Source: Opitutaceae bacterium (lineage in GTDB: Bacteria; Verrucomicrobiota; Verrucomicrobiia; Opitutales; Opitutaceae). Taken from it: a stretch of DNA of 64,000 nt. Location: positions 1-64,000 of the forward strand of contig JANQSC010000074.1 of assembly GCA_028284235.1 (NCBI GenBank), in the 5' to 3' direction. A model generated the notes under the pieces. The model saw only the letters and a program-made list of their open reading frames with translations. It had not been told where the DNA came from and did not search any database. The position numbers and the translations under genes were made by a program. Positions 1 to 8,873 of this stretch are shown here, piece by piece (the first letter of the stretch is position 1; every line of letters starts with the position of its first letter).

Positions 1-2034
1 TTCGCTCCGACAGACGCCGCTTTCCTGGACATCTTCACTGAAGCCGATCTCGCGGAACTGCTCGCCGACGACGCCGACCAGGACGACGACCTCGCCGCCC
101 TGACCGAAATCCTCCTCTACCACGTGATCGGAGCCAACATCCCCGCCAGCGCTCTCGCAGCGGGACCCAACGGAGTCGTCGCCCTCAACGGCGTAAACTT
201 CACCGTGACTGTTGGCGACGAAGGCGTGACCGCCCAAAATGGCAACGTAGTTGAAACGGACATACCCGCGTCCAACGGCGTCATCCACGTCGTCGACGCC
301 GTGCTAGAGGCCTTTAACCTCGGAAGCGAACTCAACGCGTCCGGCTCGTTCTCGATTCTGAACGCAGCCGTCTCTGCCGCCGGACTCTCAGGCGTGCTCG
401 ACGGAGAAGGGCCATTCACAATCTTCGCGCCCACTGACGCCGCCTTCTTGGCTGCGTTCACCCAAGAAGAACTCGACGAGCTGCTCGCGGACGACGAAGA
501 CCAGGCCGCCGACCTCGCCGCGCTCGCGGAAATTCTCAGCTACCACGTCATTAGCGATCTGATACTCGCTTCCGACATCGCTGACGGCACCGTTGCAGTA
601 CCCGCCCTTACCGGCCTTGGACTGAACGTCACTCGCGACGGATCCACCGTGACCGTGCAAGGCGCATCGGTCACAGACGTCGACATCCTCGTAGGAAACG
701 GAGTCATCCACCAAGTTGACGCCATCCTCGCCCCCTTCGGCATCGGCTCTACGCTCGCCGCAGGAGGAACCGAAGAATCGTTCACCATACTCAGCGCCGC
801 TCTCGCCGCAACCGGACTCGACGCCGCGCTCGACGGAGAAGGGGCATTCACGCTCTTCGCTCCCGACGACGACGCGTTCCTCGCGATCTTCACTGCTGAA
901 GAACTCGACGAACTGCTCGCGGACGACGCGGACCAGGCAGAAGACCTCGCAGACCTTGCAGCGATTCTATCCTTCCATGTAGTTCCCAGCCAAATACTGT
1001 CTACCGATCTCGCGGAAGGCGTTAACACCGCGACTACGCTGACCGGCGCGGATATCTACGTTACCTTGGTCGACGGAACCGTAACCGTACAAGACGGCAC
1101 CGTTGACGGGCCCGACATCCTCGCGGCCAACGGAGTCATCCACGCTGTCGACAGCGTGCTCGCGCCGTACGGAATCGGCTCGACCATCGCTTCCGGAGGC
1201 ACCGCCGAGTCCTTCACGATCCTCGCCGCCGCTCTCGAAGCGACCGGCCTCGACGTGGCCCTCGACGCAGACGGATCCTTCACCCTCTTCGCCCCCAACG
1301 ACGCCGCGTTCCTGGCCGCGTTCACGCAAGAGGAGCTCGACGAACTACTCGCGGACGACGCCGACATGGCGGACGATCTCGACGCCCTCGCGGACATTCT
1401 GTCCTACCACGTGCTGCCCGTCGAAATCCTGTCGACCGACTTGGCCGAAGGCGTCAACGCCGCCCTCTCGCTCACGGGAACAAACGTATTCGTCACGCTG
1501 GATGAAGGCACTGTCACCGCCCAAGACGCCACCGTCATCGACGCCGATATCACCACCGCCAATGGCGTCATCCACGCCGTCGACGGAGTGCTCGCGCCGT
1601 TTGGCGTTGGAACGACCATCGCAACGGGAGGACTCAGCGAAGACTTCACCATCCTCGCTGCCGCCCTCGACGCGACCAACTTGATGGAGACGCTCGACGG
1701 AGCGGGACCCTTCACCCTCTTCGCGCCGACTGACGAAGCATTCCTCGCCGCCTTCACTCAAGAAGAGCTGAACGAGCTGCTGGCTGACGACGCTGACCAG
1801 GCCGGCGATCTCGCGATCGTATCCGGAATCCTGATCTACCATATTGTAATGGAGAACATCCTATCCACCGATCTCAGCGCGGGGGTTAACACCTTCGAAA
1901 GCCTGAACTTCGCGGAAATCGACATCACTGTCGCCGGTGACGACGTCACCGTGCAGAACGGAGAACTACTCGAAGCGGACATCCTCGCCAATGACGGGGT
2001 GATCCACATCGTCGACGCGGTCCTCGTTCCCTAA
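1..2034 (+). CDS. Fasciclin-domain repeat protein, 5' end missing
   Basis: The frame is open from the first base, so the start lies outside the window; 677 residues are visible. It consists of one partial and four complete FAS1 (fasciclin) domains in tandem. Each carries the family signatures FAPTD/FAPND, a YHV segment (YHI in the last) and NGVIHxVD (DGVIHIVD in the last). The last three repeats follow each other at exactly 432 bp (144 residues), at about 739, 1171 and 1603. Each repeat has a very acidic helix of the type EELDELLADDADQ. FAS1 domains are known in secreted or surface-anchored adhesion proteins, and the acidity fits an extracellular, salt-tolerant protein. No signal peptide can be judged because the N-terminus is missing. 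The partner ligand is unknown. Confidence 0.93.
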   Translation, partial: FAPTDAAFLDIFTEADLAELLADDADQDDDLAALTEILLYHVIGANIPASALAAGPNGVVALNGVNFTVTVGDEGVTAQNGNVVETDIPASNGVIHVVDAVLEAFNLGSELNASGSFSILNAAVSAAGLSGVLDGEGPFTIFAPTDAAFLAAFTQEELDELLADDEDQAADLAALAEILSYHVISDLILASDIADGTVAVPALTGLGLNVTRDGSTVTVQGASVTDVDILVGNGVIHQVDAILAPFGIGSTLAAGGTEESFTILSAALAATGLDAALDGEGAFTLFAPDDDAFLAIFTAEELDELLADDADQAEDLADLAAILSFHVVPSQILSTDLAEGVNTATTLTGADIYVTLVDGTVTVQDGTVDGPDILAANGVIHAVDSVLAPYGIGSTIASGGTAESFTILAAALEATGLDVALDADGSFTLFAPNDAAFLAAFTQEELDELLADDADMADDLDALADILSYHVLPVEILSTDLAEGVNAALSLTGTNVFVTLDEGTVTAQDATVIDADITTANGVIHAVDGVLAPFGVGTTIATGGLSEDFTILAAALDATNLMETLDGAGPFTLFAPTDEAFLAAFTQEELNELLADDADQAGDLAIVSGILIYHIVMENILSTDLSAGVNTFESLNFAEIDITVAGDDVTVQNGELLEADILANDGVIHIVDAVLVP

Positions 2035-2052
2035 CTCTTAGCCGAAAACGAA

Positions 2053-2094
2053 AGCGGCGCCGCAGAAACCGAATCGCGGCTATGCGGCGTCGCT
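2053..2094 (+). terminator. Possible hairpin terminator after the fasciclin gene
   Basis: A 12-bp stem with one mismatch (AGCGGCGCCGCA pairing with TGCGGCGTCGCT) begins 19 bases after the stop codon. No clear T-run follows, so it may be a weak or Rho-assisted terminator, or just a stable hairpin. Confidence 0.35.
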
Positions 2095-2228
2095 CACGTT
2101 TCCAACTCGAAAACCACTTGAATAGCCTAGACCGCCCAAAACCACCAACGACCCCACATAAACGCCACCACGAATTGCATCCAACTCAACCCTCAAAATT
2201 ACCCACGCCCCCAAACGCCACTAACGAC

Positions 2229-3170
2229 ATGAATAACGCGCCTGAATCACCTTACTTCGAAATCGGAGCCGTATCTAAAATCACCGGACTCTCACCTAAC
2301 ACTTTAAGAACCTGGGAACGCCGCAAGTTTATCGAAGCCGGCCTGCGCTCCCCGACCGGCAGACGACGCTACTCGCAAGAGCAAGTCGAGCAGCTCGCCC
2401 TCATGAAGCGCCTCACCAACATGGGCGACTCGATCAGCTCGATCTCGAATCTGACCTTGCCCGAACTGCGCAGCCGACTGCTCGAATACGAAACCCGCCA
2501 CACCGAAGCCCGGACCAGCCTGACCTCGACCAGCACTACTCGCGTACTCGCCATCGGCAAGCTCGCCGACACCTGGGTAAACGTGTTGCCCAAACAATTC
2601 GAACGCTGCAAAGGCCAAGACGACATCCCTGATATTCTCGTCATCGATCTCGACACCTCCGCGATGGAGTGCCGCCGCCGCGTGAGTATCGCCGCGATCG
2701 AGCACCCCGATACGCCGATCGCCCTCATATACGACTACGCTCCCAGCGAGCTCTTGCGGCAATTCTCGAAAGAAGGGCGATTCCTCATTCGAATTCCCTG
2801 CTCGACCGAGCTCCTCACGCACTATCTGAACGCCGCTCTCGCCAACGCCACGCACCAGGCGGATCCGACTGCCGATGCCGACCTCGCCTCGCAATCCGCC
2901 CCGCGGAAGTTCACCGACAAGCAACTCGCTCTGATCGCCGCCTCCAACCCGAATATCAAGTGCGAGTGCCCGCACCACACCTCCGCGTTGGTCGCCAGCC
3001 TCGCCTCGTTCGAAAACTACTGCCGCCGCTGCGAAGTCGAGTCGCCGGACGACAAGGAAGTCCATGAATACTTGGGCACGGAAATCGGCAAGGCACGGGC
3101 GATCGTCGAAGACGCCCTCCTTTACCTCTGCGAAAAAGACAATCTCGAAATCCCTTCGGACAATTCGTGA
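2229..3170 (+). CDS. MerR-family regulator with C-terminal Cys/His cluster
   Basis: A predicted transcription factor of 313 residues. Residues 8-75 form a MerR winged helix (FEIGAVSKITGLSPNTLRTWE, then the wing SPTGRRRYS). A middle region (about 104-205) resembles a Rossmann-like sensor domain but shows no B12-binding DxHxxG motif. The C-terminus has a Cys/His cluster: C245, C247, H249, H250, C265, C268. The upstream in-frame ATG at 2082 gives a low-complexity Pro/His-rich leader, so I chose 2229, where homology begins. The stop overlaps the GTG start of the next gene, making it the first gene of the lipid operon. LitR-type MerR proteins are known to control light- or stress-induced clusters with the same partners (FAD amine oxidase, DUF1365, CFA synthase). 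That role here is inferred, and the ligand is unknown. Confidence 0.85.
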   Translation: MNNAPESPYFEIGAVSKITGLSPNTLRTWERRKFIEAGLRSPTGRRRYSQEQVEQLALMKRLTNMGDSISSISNLTLPELRSRLLEYETRHTEARTSLTSTSTTRVLAIGKLADTWVNVLPKQFERCKGQDDIPDILVIDLDTSAMECRRRVSIAAIEHPDTPIALIYDYAPSELLRQFSKEGRFLIRIPCSTELLTHYLNAALANATHQADPTADADLASQSAPRKFTDKQLALIAASNPNIKCECPHHTSALVASLASFENYCRRCEVESPDDKEVHEYLGTEIGKARAIVEDALLYLCEKDNLEIPSDNS

Positions 3171-4453
3171 AGCCGCGCCTCGCAGTTATCGGCTCCGGCA
3201 TCGCCGGCATGTCCTCCGCCTACTACCTCCGCGACGACTTCGACGTCACCCTCGTGGAGAAAAACGACTACGTAGGCGGACACACCAACACCGTGACTGT
3301 GGATCGGAACGGGCGCCGCATTCCCATCGATACCGGATTTATGGTCTACAATGAGACCACTTACCCGAACCTCGTGCGACTTTTCAATGAACTCGGCGTA
3401 ACCTCCTACAATACGTCCATGTCGTTCGGGGTGAGAGACGCGCGCTTGGATCTCGAATACGCCTGCTCCGGATTCTCAACGTTCTTTGCCCAGAAACGCA
3501 ACCTGCTGCGACCCCGACATTGGAGACTCTATGGCGACATCCTACGGTTCTTCGAAGCCGCGGACGGTCTCATCGAACTCGAACCCAGCGCCAATTTTAC
3601 GCTTGCCGACTTCGCCCACGCCTACAATCTCAGCGATCTCGTCATGTCTCAGTTCGTCTTGCCGATGGCGGGCGCGATCTGGTCGACGCCCCGCGCGGAA
3701 ATGCTCAATTTTCCCGCCCTGCCGCTGCTGCGGTTCATGAAGAACCACCAAATGCTCGGGGTCGGGATACAGCTTCAGTGGAAAACCGTCGAAGGCGGCA
3801 GTAGCCAATACAAACGCAAACTGCTCGCTCGGCTTCCCAACGAAACCCTCCTCAGTCGCGATCTGCAATGCGTCGGCCAAGATAGCTCCCAAGCGTACTA
3901 TATCGACGAATACGGCGAGCGCCACTCGTTCGACTACATAGTCATCGCCGCCCACGCCGACCAAGCGCTTCGACTGCTCGAATCGCCCAGCCGGCTTCAA
4001 TACGAACTCCTTTCCGCCTTCGCCTATAACAAAAACCACGTCGTTCTCCACTCCGACGCGTCCGTAATGCCCCGCTCGCGGGCAGCCTGGGCGTCCTGGA
4101 ATGTGCTCAACGACGAAACAACGGACGGCGAGCGACGGGCCTCCACCCACTACTGGATGAACCGGCTGCAGGATCTCGGCAGCGACCAAAACTACTTCGT
4201 CAGCGTCGACTACCCGGGCGAAATCGACCCGAAAAAAACGCACTGGCAAACCCTGTACGAGCATCCTCGATACGACACCGCCGCCATCAACGCCCAGCCG
4301 CGCCTTTCCGAGCTCAACGCTGACGGGCGCATCCGGTTCTGTGGAAGCTACTTTCGAAACGGATTTCATGAAGACGCGCTCTGGTCCGCCCTGAACGTAG
4401 TCGCAACTCTCAAAGCGCAGAAAGGAAGCCCGCGTGAACTCTTGCCTCTATAG
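3167..4453 (+). CDS. FAD-dependent amine-oxidase-like protein
   Basis: A 428-residue flavoprotein. The dinucleotide-binding motif GSGIAG is at residues 9-14, followed by the acidic VEKNDYVGGHTNTV segment typical of the NAD(P)-binding/amine-oxidase superfamily. The GTG start overlaps the regulator stop by 4 bp, and the end overlaps the DUF1365 gene by 20 bp, so translation is probably coupled. Proteins of this type almost always travel with DUF1365 and a cyclopropane-synthase-like methyltransferase in photo-oxidative-stress lipid clusters. The reaction is not established; a redox step on a phospholipid acyl chain is the likely role (inference). Confidence 0.88.
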   Translation: MKPRLAVIGSGIAGMSSAYYLRDDFDVTLVEKNDYVGGHTNTVTVDRNGRRIPIDTGFMVYNETTYPNLVRLFNELGVTSYNTSMSFGVRDARLDLEYACSGFSTFFAQKRNLLRPRHWRLYGDILRFFEAADGLIELEPSANFTLADFAHAYNLSDLVMSQFVLPMAGAIWSTPRAEMLNFPALPLLRFMKNHQMLGVGIQLQWKTVEGGSSQYKRKLLARLPNETLLSRDLQCVGQDSSQAYYIDEYGERHSFDYIVIAAHADQALRLLESPSRLQYELLSAFAYNKNHVVLHSDASVMPRSRAAWASWNVLNDETTDGERRASTHYWMNRLQDLGSDQNYFVSVDYPGEIDPKKTHWQTLYEHPRYDTAAINAQPRLSELNADGRIRFCGSYFRNGFHEDALWSALNVVATLKAQKGSPRELLPL

Positions 4454-5222
4454 GTGCCGCGTCATGCATCGGCGAACGGCCCCGAAACGCCACGCGTTCA
4501 CCTACGGGCTGTTCATGTTCTACATCGACCTCGACGAAGTCGACCAGCTGGGCGAACAGACGAAACTCGTCGCCCGCAACCGCTTCGCCCCGTTCGAATT
4601 CCGGGACGACGACCACTACAATCCAAACAAGGAAGGCCTAAAAGCGAGCATTCGGAACTACCTCGCGGAACACGGCATCGACCAGCCGGTCGGAAAGATC
4701 CACTTGCTCACCCACCTACGCACGTGGGGCCATTTATTCAATCCAGTGTCGTTCTACTTCGTATCCGATCCGTCCGGACAACCGATTTGCTCCATCGCCG
4801 AAGTCGGCAATACGTTCAACGAGCAAAAGCTGTTTCTATCGAAGTCCAATTCGAGCGGCGAGAGCCAAAGCGACCCGGTCAAAGAGTTCTACGTCTCCCC
4901 GTTCAGCGAGTTGGATACGCGGTTCCATTTCAAACTCCGCGCCCCTCGCGAAAACCTGCGCCTGTCGATCAACCAATCGAAAAACGGGGCGACCTACTTC
5001 CGTAGCGCCCTGGCGGGCTGCAAGCGCCCGCTCAACGGAAACGCCCTGGCGGCGGAAGCGCTCCGATTCCCTTTCCTTACACTCAAAATCGTCGGCGGCA
5101 TTCACTGGCAGGCCTTCCTGCTTTACCTCAAAGGGATCCCCTACCACCGGAAAGCCGCCAATCCGCACCTTCAAACCAACACGCATCCTTACCTCGTTAA
5201 AGACACCTATCCGGAGCACTAG
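4434..5222 (+). CDS. DUF1365 family protein
   Basis: 262 residues starting at GTG inside the end of the previous gene. The N-terminus (CLYRCRVMHRR followed by HAFTYGLFMFYIDLDEV) and the segment LTHLRTWGHLFNPVSFYF are characteristic of DUF1365. No biochemical activity is firmly assigned to the family, but it is repeatedly found between the FAD amine oxidase and CFA synthase in lipid-modification clusters, as here. The gap to the next gene is 6 bp. Confidence 0.88.
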   Translation: MNSCLYRCRVMHRRTAPKRHAFTYGLFMFYIDLDEVDQLGEQTKLVARNRFAPFEFRDDDHYNPNKEGLKASIRNYLAEHGIDQPVGKIHLLTHLRTWGHLFNPVSFYFVSDPSGQPICSIAEVGNTFNEQKLFLSKSNSSGESQSDPVKEFYVSPFSELDTRFHFKLRAPRENLRLSINQSKNGATYFRSALAGCKRPLNGNALAAEALRFPFLTLKIVGGIHWQAFLLYLKGIPYHRKAANPHLQTNTHPYLVKDTYPEH

Positions 5223-5228
5223 GAAATC

Positions 5229-6506
5229 ATGAAAACACTCTATAAGAACGCCATCATACGCAGCCTGCAAAAAGCGAAAAAAGGACAGCTCGCCCTCGAG
5301 CTTCCCGACGGAACGAGCATCCTATGTGGAACGCTCGACGACAGCCCCGTCAACACGCTCGTCGTCTCCGACGAGACCTTTTTCTCCGAACTCGCCCATA
5401 AAGGCGGACTCGGGCTGGGCGAATCCTATCAGCTCGGCCATTGGACCGCCCGCGACCTTCCCGCAACTCTTCAGTGGCTACTCGTCAACAGCCCATACAT
5501 CGCGCCCAATATCAGTCCCTACTTCGCGGCTCTCGTCCGAAAAGCCAATGCGTTTCTGGCGGGCGTTCTCCACTTCCGAAACCGGAACAACCTAGAAGGC
5601 AGCCGAAACAACATTCACGCCCACTACGACCTGGGCAACGACTTCTACGAGACATTCCTCGATCCCAGTCTCACCTACTCCTCCGCCTACTTCAAATCCG
5701 ACGCGGACACTCTCGAAGCGGCCCAAGAGGAGAAATACGACCGCCTTTGCCGCAAACTCGGGATCGACGCGTCCAGCCGAGTTCTCGAAATCGGATGTGG
5801 CTGGGGTGGATTCGCCGTGCACGCCGCCAAACGCTACAACTGCCACGTCACCGGCACTACTATCTCTAAGGAGCAATACGATCGAGCGGTTCAACGCGTC
5901 GAAGAAGAGGGACTCGAAGACCGTATCGAAATCACCATGACGGACTATCGAAAGCTCACCGGAACGTACGACCGCATCGTCTCCATCGAAATGCTGGAAG
6001 CAGTCGGACGCGAGTACCTCGGGCAGTACTTCCAATGCGTCGAGTCATTGCTTAAGCCCAACGGACTCGCCGGCGTGCAAGTGATCACCTGCCCCAATCC
6101 GCTCTACGACGGGTACAAAGGCCGAGTCGACTGGATCCAGAAACACATATTCCCCGGCTCCCACCTCCCGTCCACCCACGCCCTCATCGAGAATGCCGAG
6201 ACGAGCGGCAATCTCGACGTGTACCACCTCGAGAGCTTCGGTCGACACTACGCCCGCACCTTGAAGGAATGGCGAGCGCGCTTCCTCGAACAGTGGTCCC
6301 AGATCGAACCCATGGGCTTCGACCCGTTCTTCAAACGCAAATGGGAGTACTACCTCGCCTACTGCGAAGCTGGGTTTGCCCAGCGGCACGTCAACGTCTG
6401 TCAGATCGTTTTCGGACGGGCCGACGAGACCGCCTACCAGTTTGAATCATCCCAACCCGCGGCGGAATCGACCTACTCCGCTCCTCGAAGTTGGGCGGCT
6501 GTGTAG
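5229..6506 (+). CDS. Cyclopropane-fatty-acid-synthase-like methyltransferase 1
   Basis: A SAM-dependent methyltransferase of 425 residues in the CFA synthase family, which methylates double bonds of membrane phospholipid acyl chains. The SAM motif LEIGCGWGGF lies near residue 184, preceded by HYDLGNDFYETFLDP. Against E. coli Cfa, the segment YSCAYW reads YSSAYF (Cys replaced by Ser), MFEHVG reads MLEAVG, and the His in LHTIG corresponds to Gln in VQVITC. Three positions at the bicarbonate-binding active site therefore differ. It may make a methylated rather than a cyclopropane product, as methylases of furan-fatty-acid pathways do; this is inference. It ends 60 bp before the second family member. 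Confidence 0.9.
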   Translation: MKTLYKNAIIRSLQKAKKGQLALELPDGTSILCGTLDDSPVNTLVVSDETFFSELAHKGGLGLGESYQLGHWTARDLPATLQWLLVNSPYIAPNISPYFAALVRKANAFLAGVLHFRNRNNLEGSRNNIHAHYDLGNDFYETFLDPSLTYSSAYFKSDADTLEAAQEEKYDRLCRKLGIDASSRVLEIGCGWGGFAVHAAKRYNCHVTGTTISKEQYDRAVQRVEEEGLEDRIEITMTDYRKLTGTYDRIVSIEMLEAVGREYLGQYFQCVESLLKPNGLAGVQVITCPNPLYDGYKGRVDWIQKHIFPGSHLPSTHALIENAETSGNLDVYHLESFGRHYARTLKEWRARFLEQWSQIEPMGFDPFFKRKWEYYLAYCEAGFAQRHVNVCQIVFGRADETAYQFESSQPAAESTYSAPRSWAAV

Positions 6507-6566
6507 TTATACTTTGAATTCAAATAACATCGAAATTTCAACCTAAACCCAGCTTACAAAATCACA

Positions 6567-7589
6567 ATGAACGCAATCACTTTCGCAGAAAACGGCCGTC
6601 TCCCCTACTGGCTTCTCCGCTTCGGAATCCGCCAACGCGTCGGCAAAAAACTATCGATCGAATCCGCTAAAACGCCGGCGGAACGGGACGCCTTCATCGA
6701 TCGACTCCGCTCGAGCCCCATCGCCCAAGACACCGACAAGGCCAACGAGCAGCACTACGAAGTGCCCGCCGCGTTCTACAAGATGGCCCTCGGACCGCAC
6801 TTGAAATACAGCTGCTCCTACTGGCCGCGCGACTGCGACTCGCTCGAAGCTGCCGAGGAAGCCGCCCTGCTCCAGATCGAGCAGCGAGCCCAACTGCAGG
6901 ACCGCCAAAACGTGCTCGACCTGGGCTGCGGCTGGGGCTCGTTCTCCCTGTGGGCCGCTCCCCGCTATCCGAACTCGAAATTCCTCGCCGTATCCAATTC
7001 CTACAGCCAAGCCGCTCACATCAACGAGCAAATCGCCTCCCGAGGAATCGCCAACCTCACGGTCGTCACTTGCGACGTTAACGAGTTTAGCCCGGAACTC
7101 GTATTCGACCGCGTTGTCTCCGTGGAGATGCTCGAACACGCCCGCAACTACGAGACCCTATTCGCTCGAATCAGCTCGTGGATGCACGACGACGCCAAAA
7201 TGTTCATACACGTGTTTTCCCATCGCCGCTACGCCTACGACTACGATTCCAGCAATCCCAACGAGTGGATGGCCCGGGAGTTCTTCACCGGAGGAATCAT
7301 GCCGTCGCACGACCTGCTCCCAAGCTTCAACAAGCACCTGACCCAAGTGGACTCGTGGCAGCTCGACGGGACGCACTACCAGAAAACGGCCGAGGCCTGG
7401 CTCGAGAATATGAATCGGAACGAAGACGATGTCCGACAGCTGTTCGACGCCGTCTACGGACCGCAACACAGCAAGCAATGGGTGTGGCGCTGGCGCCTCT
7501 TCTTCCTCGCGTGCTCGGAACTCTTTGGATACAAGGACGGGACCGAATGGGGCGTTTCCCATTATTTGCTAGGAAAACGCATCTCCTAG
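6567..7589 (+). CDS. Cyclopropane-fatty-acid-synthase-like methyltransferase 2
   Basis: A second CFA-family methyltransferase, 340 residues, with SAM motif LDLGCGWGSF and the upstream segment HYEVPAAFYKMALGP. Unlike its neighbour it keeps the canonical Cys (YSCSYW), the Glu-His pair (MLEHARNY) and a His in FIHVFSH. It lacks the N-terminal part found in E. coli Cfa and starts with a short NGRLPYWLLRFGI segment. The 60-bp gap in front is AT-rich and holds the small palindrome TTTGAATTCAAA. The two methyltransferases probably act on the same lipid pool with different products (inference). Confidence 0.88.
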   Translation: MNAITFAENGRLPYWLLRFGIRQRVGKKLSIESAKTPAERDAFIDRLRSSPIAQDTDKANEQHYEVPAAFYKMALGPHLKYSCSYWPRDCDSLEAAEEAALLQIEQRAQLQDRQNVLDLGCGWGSFSLWAAPRYPNSKFLAVSNSYSQAAHINEQIASRGIANLTVVTCDVNEFSPELVFDRVVSVEMLEHARNYETLFARISSWMHDDAKMFIHVFSHRRYAYDYDSSNPNEWMAREFFTGGIMPSHDLLPSFNKHLTQVDSWQLDGTHYQKTAEAWLENMNRNEDDVRQLFDAVYGPQHSKQWVWRWRLFFLACSELFGYKDGTEWGVSHYLLGKRIS

Positions 7590-7622
7590 GGAATCCCTGA
7601 ACCGAGAAACGGGAACGTCACC

Positions 7623-8351
7623 ATGCTGATCGTCATCGGCTTTTTCATTGCTCACTGGTACGCGAGTGTATTCGCGCAGAGCTTCTTCCTGCACCGGTAC
7701 ATGGCCCATCGCATGTTTCGCATGAGCCGGTTTTGGGAGCGGTTCTTCTACCTGTTCACGTTCGCCACTCAAGGGTCGTCTTTTCTTCACCCAAAGTCCT
7801 ACGCCCAGCTCCACCTCGAGCATCACAAGCACAGCGACACGGAGGACGACCCACACTCGCCGCATTTCCTGAAAGACGTGGTCTCCATGATGATCAACAC
7901 GGGAAAAATCTATCTCGAATTCAAGAACGGCAGACGCGTATCCAGTTCTCCCTACATCGAGAGCCTTCCCACCTGGAACACTGTTGACAGAATCGGCAAC
8001 AGCCACCTGGTTCGACTGGCGTTTTGCGGCCTCTACCTCGGAATTTACTTGTGGGCCAGCCCTCCCCTGTGGATGTACGCTTTGCTGCCTGTTCACTTTC
8101 TGATGGGCCCGGTGCACGGCGCATTCGTCAACTGGTGCGGCCACAAGTATGGATACCGCAACTACGAAACCGGCGACCATTCCCGCAACACATTTATCTG
8201 GGATATTCTCTTCGTTGGAGAGACCTTTCAGAACAACCACCACAAATTTCCCAATCGACTTAACTTCGCAACCCGCTGGTACGAGCTCGACCTGGGCTAC
8301 CCGGTTATTTGGGTGCTGAGCAAGCTCCGCATCGTCGCTCCGACCCGATGA
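7623..8351 (+). CDS. Membrane fatty acid desaturase
   Basis: A 242-residue integral membrane di-iron desaturase of the acyl-CoA/acyl-lipid type. Histidine boxes: HRYMAH at about residues 24-29, HLEHH at 64-68, and a third box QNNHH with the His pair at 206-207. The third box normally reads HNxHH, so the first His is replaced by Gln. Hydrophobic segments occur at the N-terminus and around residues 130-165. It follows two acyl-methylating enzymes and overlaps the next gene by 4 bp, so its substrate is probably a membrane acyl chain, possibly a methylated one as in the furan-fatty-acid pathway of Rhodobacter (inference). Confidence 0.87.
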   Translation: MLIVIGFFIAHWYASVFAQSFFLHRYMAHRMFRMSRFWERFFYLFTFATQGSSFLHPKSYAQLHLEHHKHSDTEDDPHSPHFLKDVVSMMINTGKIYLEFKNGRRVSSSPYIESLPTWNTVDRIGNSHLVRLAFCGLYLGIYLWASPPLWMYALLPVHFLMGPVHGAFVNWCGHKYGYRNYETGDHSRNTFIWDILFVGETFQNNHHKFPNRLNFATRWYELDLGYPVIWVLSKLRIVAPTR

Positions 8352-8851
8352 AGCCGCTACTAAAATCGACATTCCTCGGAGTCGCTTTGCTCGCCACCTT
8401 CGCGAGCCCGCTGCCCGCTACCGAGTTCGCGGACGTCGCCCAGACTCGCTACAAATTCGCCGGTCTGTTTCACGTATTCGACGCGACATTCCGAACGCAA
8501 TCCGTTTTCGCCCAGGAAGACCCGCTCGGAAACTTCCCCAAAGAACTGGAATTCGAATACGCCCGAAGGATATCAAGCGAGCAACTCATTGAAGCGGCGG
8601 AAAAAATCCTCGTTCGAAACACTCCGGAGGCGACACTCGCGGCGATCGCCCCGCAAATCAACGAAATCAACGACGCCTACCAGGACGTAAACCGAGGCGA
8701 CCGCTACACGCTTCGCTACGAGCCCGGCGTGGGGACCAGCCTGCTCCGCAACGACGAATTCGTCTGGCAAACGCCCGGCGAGAAATTTCAGCGTGTCTAC
8801 TTCTCCATCTGGCTCGGCCCGGATTCGCCCTTCGACTTGAAGCCTCGGTAG
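8348..8851 (+). CDS. Exported chalcone-isomerase-like protein
   Basis: 167 residues counted from the ATG at 8348, which overlaps the desaturase stop (ATGA). An upstream in-frame start at 8309 would put 13 residues in front of the evident signal peptide (MKPLLKSTFLGVALLATFASPLPATE), so it was not used. The C-terminal segment GDRYTLRYEPGVGTSL, and YFSIWLGPDSPF near the end, match the bacterial chalcone-isomerase-like family, which binds fatty acids or lipids in the periplasm and is not expected to make flavonoids. It closes the operon and may carry or monitor the modified lipid (inference). Confidence 0.8.
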   Translation: MKPLLKSTFLGVALLATFASPLPATEFADVAQTRYKFAGLFHVFDATFRTQSVFAQEDPLGNFPKELEFEYARRISSEQLIEAAEKILVRNTPEATLAAIAPQINEINDAYQDVNRGDRYTLRYEPGVGTSLLRNDEFVWQTPGEKFQRVYFSIWLGPDSPFDLKPR

Positions 8852-8873
8852 ACGGGGCGATGCACGCTGAAAC

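Noticed and set aside
1..2034. Tandem repeats considered as a CRISPR or satellite array
   Set aside because: The 432-bp units are protein domains (FAS1) in an open frame, not short repeats with spacers.
2229..3170. B12-binding LitR/CarH photoreceptor
   Set aside because: The regulator has no visible DxHxxG cobalamin motif in its middle domain.
8348..8851. Flavonoid chalcone isomerase
   Set aside because: Bacterial relatives with a signal peptide are lipid-binding proteins; the context is lipid modification.
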